DNA of 64,000 bases, from assembly GCA_021613335.1 (NCBI GenBank), contig JAJTWR010000368.1:23501-87500 (forward strand). The letters are read 5' to 3'. The notes beneath the pieces were generated by a model. The model had not been told where the DNA came from and ran no database searches. It saw only the letters and a list, made by a program, of their open reading frames with translations. Source of the stretch: Whitmania pigra. Taxonomy: Eukaryota > Annelida > Clitellata > Hirudinida > Haemopidae. Made by a program: the position numbers and the translations under genes. Positions 58,901-64,000 of the stretch are shown here, piece by piece (the stretch's first letter is position 1; each line of letters begins with the position of its first letter).

Positions 58901-61900
58901 ACCAGGCCCTCGTACCGCACGACCATCATCATCATCATAATCACCATGAGCACGAGTTCCACGACCTTCAATTCGACCTCGTCCAAGGTCACGGCCAGCA
59001 CAAAGGTCACGACAGACGCCCCGTATGGCTCGGACTGATGGCCCTGGGAGGACTTTTCGTGTTCTTCATCGTCGAGAGACTGGTTGGGTACTGCTCGGAG
59101 GTTAAGAGAAAGAGAAACAAGGGAGACAAATATGTGAGTGCATCATCACCATCATCATCATCATCAATAACAACAACAATAATAATGATGATAATAATAT
59201 TGATAATAATAATAATAACAATAATAATAATAATAATAATAATAATCATCGTCAGTTGTAATATATATTTGTAATTTAATAATATCATGTAAGTATATCA
59301 TTGATGTTGTTCTCCTCATCATCATCACCTCCATCACAGTCACCATCATCACCGCTGAGTCATAATCATTGTCACGAAGCCTCCTAAATGATTGTACTCA
59401 GAACACCTTTACTTACATAAGCTATCCTACCCATTGTTACTCACGGCAGTACAAACAAACTGCACAAAAACTGGGTTGAAAAATTGTCGCCATAAGGTGA
59501 TGAAATGACGATCATAAAAATATATTAAACGTTGTTTAATTCGATTCCGCATCCTCCCCGAACAGCCGTCACCATCTGCAAACCGTTTCCAGGAAGTCGA
59601 TGAACTGGTAAAATAATGCTTCTAACCTTTCATCACGGTGGATTGATTGATCGCCATGATTGATTGATTGATTGATCACCATGGTTGATTGATTGATTGA
59701 TCGCCATGGTGACAATAACTAACAACTAGCTGTTAGTGTCAATCAGTAGATGTTAGTGATGCTGTCCATCCTATATTTTGATTTTTTTTATTTTAAGAAT
59801 AAAACTAATTATGATTGTTCATTAATAATAATAATAATAATAATAATAAAATAATAATAATAATAATAATAATATAATAATAATAATAATATTTATGTTA
59901 CCTGTTAAGATGATCAATTAATTCGTATTTTATTTGCTTAAACTTGACTAACCTTTTACTTGTAATGTTTCCGCAATTAATTTTAGCAGAAGCGAGATTT
60001 TTTAAAGAATAATTATTACTTAAAAGAATAATAATAATAATTATTATTATTATCATTATTACTTTAAAGAATAATTATTGCTTAAAATCGATGAAAATTC
60101 AACGTGGTCATTCAACCGATTAAATGCATTGAACAGTTTTAAATGACCTTTTCAAGCTTCAAAAGGAATGCTGTTAAGCCCAATGTTGTATTGTATTGTA
60201 TTGTATGCTTATGTTTTTGAATAATTTTTAGATCCATTAAAATAATTATTATATAATTTAAAATACCATTTTATATTTTCTAAAATTACTTTTTTAAATC
60301 ATCTAAACCTTATTATGTAGCCCATAAAATGCTTTTACAACTGACATTGCATTGCATGTTTTCAAAACACGTTTCTAGATCGGCCAAAACGATTTTCACA
60401 TTTCATAAAACACCTTTTAGGTTACCTTACTTTGCATTACCTGAAAACACTTGCAACACGTAACGTAAACACAAACACAAACATAAGCATAATTAAACAT
60501 AAACATAATAAAAACATCTAGCATAATTAAACATAAACATAAACATAATAAAAACATCTCAAAAGTCTACTCCAATCAACAAAATCAACAGAGAACAGCA
60601 GGGGGCAGTACCACCAACGGGATGATGGTCGACGCGGGAGGAGACCGAAAGGACATCGGAGGGGGCGTGGGTGGCCGAGCGGCCTCTAACGGATCGGCGT
60701 CCTGCGAACAGATGCTCATGGTTGTCCACGCCAGTAAAGGTGAGCGGTTAATGTTAAAACGCTAAGCGATGTTCGAGGTGGTCTCGTGATTGCCACGTTG
60801 TCGAAGTGCTCGTTAAGTGCCTTTCGGGATTTCCCTCCGCTAGGTGTAACACTTCCTTTCGTTTGTTTGCGACGAGCGCGACGAAGACGACGACTGCGAT
60901 GATGGTTGTGATGACTATAATGACCATGATGATGATGGTGATGTCCTTGTTCAAGCAAATGCACTTCGTGGCTGAAGACAATGACAATGATGATGATGAT
61001 GGTGGTGATGATGATTATGATGACAGGGGTAGTGATGATGATGATGGTGGTGATGATGATTATGATGACAGGGGTAGTGATGATGATGATGGTGGTGATG
61101 ATGATTATGATGACAGGGGTAGTGATGATGATGGTGGTGATGATGATGATGGTGGTAGTGGTGATAATGATGATGATGATGATAGATTCTGAGAATCTGT
61201 CGGAGCTGGAAGTTTCAAAAAACGTTGATTCCAAGTCTTGGAAAGGCGCTTGTTTAAAATTGTTTCAATTTTAAATCGGTGATTCAAGGGGTCGTTGAGT
61301 ACATGTTGGCTTGTCTTGGGTGTTATTGTTCTTACGACTGTCTTAATTATAATATGTTGTATATTTTTAAGGTGATATTAATAACAATGGTAATTATAAA
61401 TTAATAATAACAATAATAATAATAATAATAATAATGATGGTGTTACTGATAATATAATGAGAAATATTTAAAATAATAGTAATGGTAAAAATATTTAATA
61501 GCAATTTTAATAATAATAATAATAATAATAATGGTAATATTCACGATAATGATTCTTTGGTATTTTTTAATTAAAAGTACCGAAATGACACACAGTCGCT
61601 AGTGCTTTAATAATTAAAAACAATTAAACTGAATTTTAAAAAGATTAATTAATTTAAATTAAATAAATTTATGATAGCACAACAATCAAAATGTGGTTTT
61701 AACACTGCATGGTGATTATTATTTATTAAATATTATTATTTTTAATTTCATTATGAATTCAACCATGACTGCATCTGATTATCATTCGAGTGCCAATGAC
61801 TATTAATAACAACGCAGTAACAATATAATAGCAATGTATATATATTATATATAATATAATAATAACTATATTAATATAGTTATAATTTACACAATATTAT

Positions 61901-63494
61901 ATATAAGCCTGACTTATTAGTAGTTTTTATTATTATTATTATTTAACTATTTAATTATTTAACACCTGATGGCCAATAACAAACGACCGACTACCTCTCG
62001 GCAGACATCAAGAAGATGGCGTTCGAAGCTCACGAGGAAATGCACAAGAACTGTGAAACACCTGCAGTGGACCAGGTGAGCATGAATATTACTAACTACC
62101 TTGTTATTACTGCATTGTTACTAAATATCTTATTATTACTAATTTATTACTAGCCACATAAATATTACTACATTGTTACTAATTACTTTACTATTAAATA
62201 CTTTATTACTAACTACCTTATCATTGCTATTTTATTACTAACTACCTTATTACTAAATACTTTATTACTAACTACCTTATCATTGCTATTTTATTACTAA
62301 CTACCTTATTACTAAATACTTTATTACTAACTACCTTATCATTGCTATTTTATTACTAACTACCTTATTACTAAATACTTTATTACTAACTACCTTATTA
62401 CTAAATACTTTATTACTAACTACCTTATCATTGCTATTTTATTACTAACTACCTTATTATTACTACTTTATTACTAAATACTTTATTACTAACTACCTTA
62501 TTTTGTGCATCATTTAGGTGAACATGGTCCACTCGAGGGGGGGCCATCACCACCATAGCCACGATGTACCCGGGTCGGTCGCGGCCGTCGCTTGGATGGT
62601 CATCGTGGGTGACGGCTTTCACAACTTTGCGGACGGAATAGCCATCGGTGGGTTGTGATTGATGTTGTGATGTTGTGATGGTGTGATTGTGATTTTGATG
62701 GTTTAGTTATGATTATGATAATGATGGTGTGATTATGATAATGATGGTGTGATTATGATAATGATGGTGTGATTATGATTATGATGGTGTGATTGTGATT
62801 GTGGTGGTATGTTGTGATGGCGATTATGATTACGGTAATGTGGTTCGGTGGTGGTAATGATTATTAAGATGTTGTCATTTAAAAAAAATTAGAACCGTAA
62901 ATGTGACAAAATCTAACGTGGTTGCAGTAATCCTGTCCCTTGCTGACTACTCAGTACTTAGGATTATGATGATGGTTTTGGTGGTGATGATGATTACAGT
63001 AAACACGATAATGGATGCGGTTGGCATGTCGTAATTATCGTTATTCAATGATTCAGTGTCACACGAGTTTCGATTTGATCCACTCACTTGTAATGAATGT
63101 AATCATCACGTAATCATTATGAAAACCTTATTTTTAACTATGGTTACATTACATTACCACGACAACAACAGAAGGTTTTTGTGCACTTTCTATCTTGTAT
63201 GGGTAGAAAAAAGTTTTTTAAAAAATTGATAAAAATAAACAGATCAAGTCATTGTTCGGCATTATTAACATTTTATATTTATTCAGATATTTAAAAAAAT
63301 TTTTTTATATTTACTTAGATATTATTATAAATATTTGTTATGTAAGTGTTATTGTTATGCTAATACATTATTACAGTTGTCTCTTGTTACTCTGAGAGGT
63401 TCCGATTAGCCTACTTAATATTCATGATCAATAAACATGTACCACTCGAGACTTGCCCATGTGTTTGTATTGGCATGTGATTGCTAACTAGTTA

Positions 63495-63584
<90 letters not shown>

Positions 63585-64000
63585 GTCGTTGTTGTTATTA
63601 TAATAATATTCATAATTTAAGCGGCTAAACATTATGCTAATTTATTCATTCCAATCCAGGCTCGGCATTTGCAAGCAGCATCCAGGATGGACTGAGTACG
63701 ACCATCGCCATCTTCTGCCACGAACTGCCGCACGAACTCGGTTTGTTTGAGCTAATGATCAATTAACATATTTAACTATTAATAACAGTTACATTATTAT
63801 TATTATTATTATTATTATTAATTAATTAATTAATTAATTAATCAACATCTCAATTATTAATCCCCTCCACCCCAGGTGACTTTGCCATGCTCCTGAGCGC
63901 GGGGATGTCGGGTAAGCAAGCCCTCGTGTACAACTGCGTCTCGTCCGTGCTCTGCCTGGTAGGGATGTGTGTCGGAGTCGGGATGAGCAACTTGGTGGCA
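55943..64000 (+). CDS. LIV-1 subfamily ZIP zinc transporter (ZIP6/ZIP10-like), 3' end outside window
   Basis: Moves Zn into the cytosol across plasma or vesicle membrane. Exons: 55943-56029 (signal peptide, HEDHHEDE), 56423-56515 (HHTHADDH), 56822 to about 57010 (Asn-rich ectodomain, end uncertain), 58339-58508 (first membrane region: [30 protein letters not shown]), 58906-59133 ([33 protein letters not shown]), 59566-59607, 60592-60739 (Gly-rich loop), 62005-62075, 62518-62647 ([24 protein letters not shown]), 63660-63740 ([19 protein letters not shown]), 63876 onward ([14 protein letters not shown]). From exon 4 on, all phases agree. [10 protein letters not shown] and HELPHELGD hold the zinc-binding residues. 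The link between exons 3 and 4 is unresolved: the best donor (GTGATT after AGTCG) is out of phase, so another exon at 57.0-58.3 kb is likely. Confidence 0.92.
57930..57985 (-). repeat. Retroposon 3' end with GCGC-type hairpin, in ZIP intron
   Basis: ATAGTGCCATATGCATAGCG then TCAGAA, preceded by AATTGTAATTGTAACTTCAT: a decayed copy of the end seen at 11262-11322, with the stem mutated. It is the one array-type repeat seen in the single-copy region. Confidence 0.5.
60985..61185. repeat. 45-bp minisatellite built on GAT repeats, in ZIP intron
   Basis: Three tandem copies of a 45-bp unit containing TATGATGACAGGGGTAGTGA, then a shortened part-copy. It lies about 250 bp downstream of the donor at 60740, and open frames through it are artefacts. 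Confidence 0.88.
62150..62510. repeat. 59-bp tandem repeat in ZIP intron
   Basis: Repeats of TTACTAACTACCTTATCATT plus TGCTATT and related ATTACTAAATACTT segments with a 59-bp period (visible at about 62205, 62264 and 62323), followed by shortened units up to the next exon's acceptor at 62517. Confidence 0.88.
62700..62800. repeat. 20-bp tandem repeat in ZIP intron
   Basis: About four copies of GTGATTATGATAATGATGGT directly after the exon 62518-62647 donor region. Confidence 0.85.
63497..63590. repeat. (ATT)n microsatellite in ZIP intron
   Basis: About 90 bp of ATT repeat ending about 70 bp upstream of the exon at 63660. Other simple repeats in this gene's introns lie at 59150-59245 (ATC and AAT), 59640-59710 (GATT) and 59825-59890 (AAT). 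Confidence 0.92.

Noticed and set aside
59007..59288. 93-codon minus-strand frame
   Set aside because: It overlaps the well supported ZIP exon at 58906-59133 and a microsatellite.
60716..61234. 172-codon minus-strand frame with Ile/Thr repeats
   Set aside because: Comes from the 45-bp GAT minisatellite in the ZIP intron.

Overview
This window is animal nuclear DNA. Genes carry GT-AG introns, codon use is AT-rich, and long (ATT)n/(ATC)n microsatellites and non-LTR retrotransposons are frequent. The gene content and repeat style (PAN plus C-type lectin genes, CR1/L2-like LINEs, 3' tails ending in a GCGC hairpin plus ATT) suggest a lophotrochozoan, possibly a leech-like annelid. The organism is an inference; nothing in the window proves it.

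Region 1 (about 1-49 kb) is a degenerate tandem array. Its repeated module carries two gene types, all on the minus strand. The first is a secreted 252-aa PAN/apple plus C-type-lectin (CTLD) gene with exactly conserved exon lengths of 343, 174 and 242 nt. There are four intact copies, at 7.8-9.1, 20.9-22.1, 35.5-37.0 and 40.8-42.0 kb, and three broken ones at 17.4, 26.8 and 29.9 kb. The second is an intronless SAP-domain gene with a coiled coil. In the three central copies (13.7-15.1, 23.5-25.1, 31.9-33.4 kb) a long Ser-Glu-Asp repeat domain and a C-terminal hydrophobic segment follow. Shorter SAP relatives and relics lie at 1.5-2.0 and 44.9-49.0 kb.

Each long SAP gene lies inside, and antisense to, an intron of partial plus-strand copies of a cAMP-dependent protein kinase type I regulatory subunit gene (end of CNB-A to the cAMP-binding signature of CNB-B). 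The copy at 22.8-26.0 kb is still open across three exons. The two outer copies share the same two stop codons and lack one exon. The segment at about 12.5-17 kb is nearly identical to 30.75-35 kb, and its left breakpoint lies in (ATT)n.

Mobile elements break up the array: a near full-length but disabled APE-type LINE (3.0-6.4 kb), a 1.3-kb fragment of the same lineage sharing its lesions and joined to a decayed hAT transposase (17.9-20.2 kb), a second LINE family (39.2-40.2 kb, minus), and two non-autonomous hAT elements (28.39-29.01 and 43.19-43.85 kb) with 8-bp target duplications and paralogous empty sites inside the window.

Region 2 (about 50-64 kb) is ordinary single-copy sequence. A three-exon minus-strand gene encodes a 203-aa protein with repeated W-F-x-H motifs and no family I recognise. 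A plus-strand LIV-1 subfamily ZIP zinc transporter (ZIP6/ZIP10-like) starts at 55943 and runs off the right end. Its splice phases can be followed from the first membrane exon to the HELPHELGD motif, and its introns hold several minisatellites.
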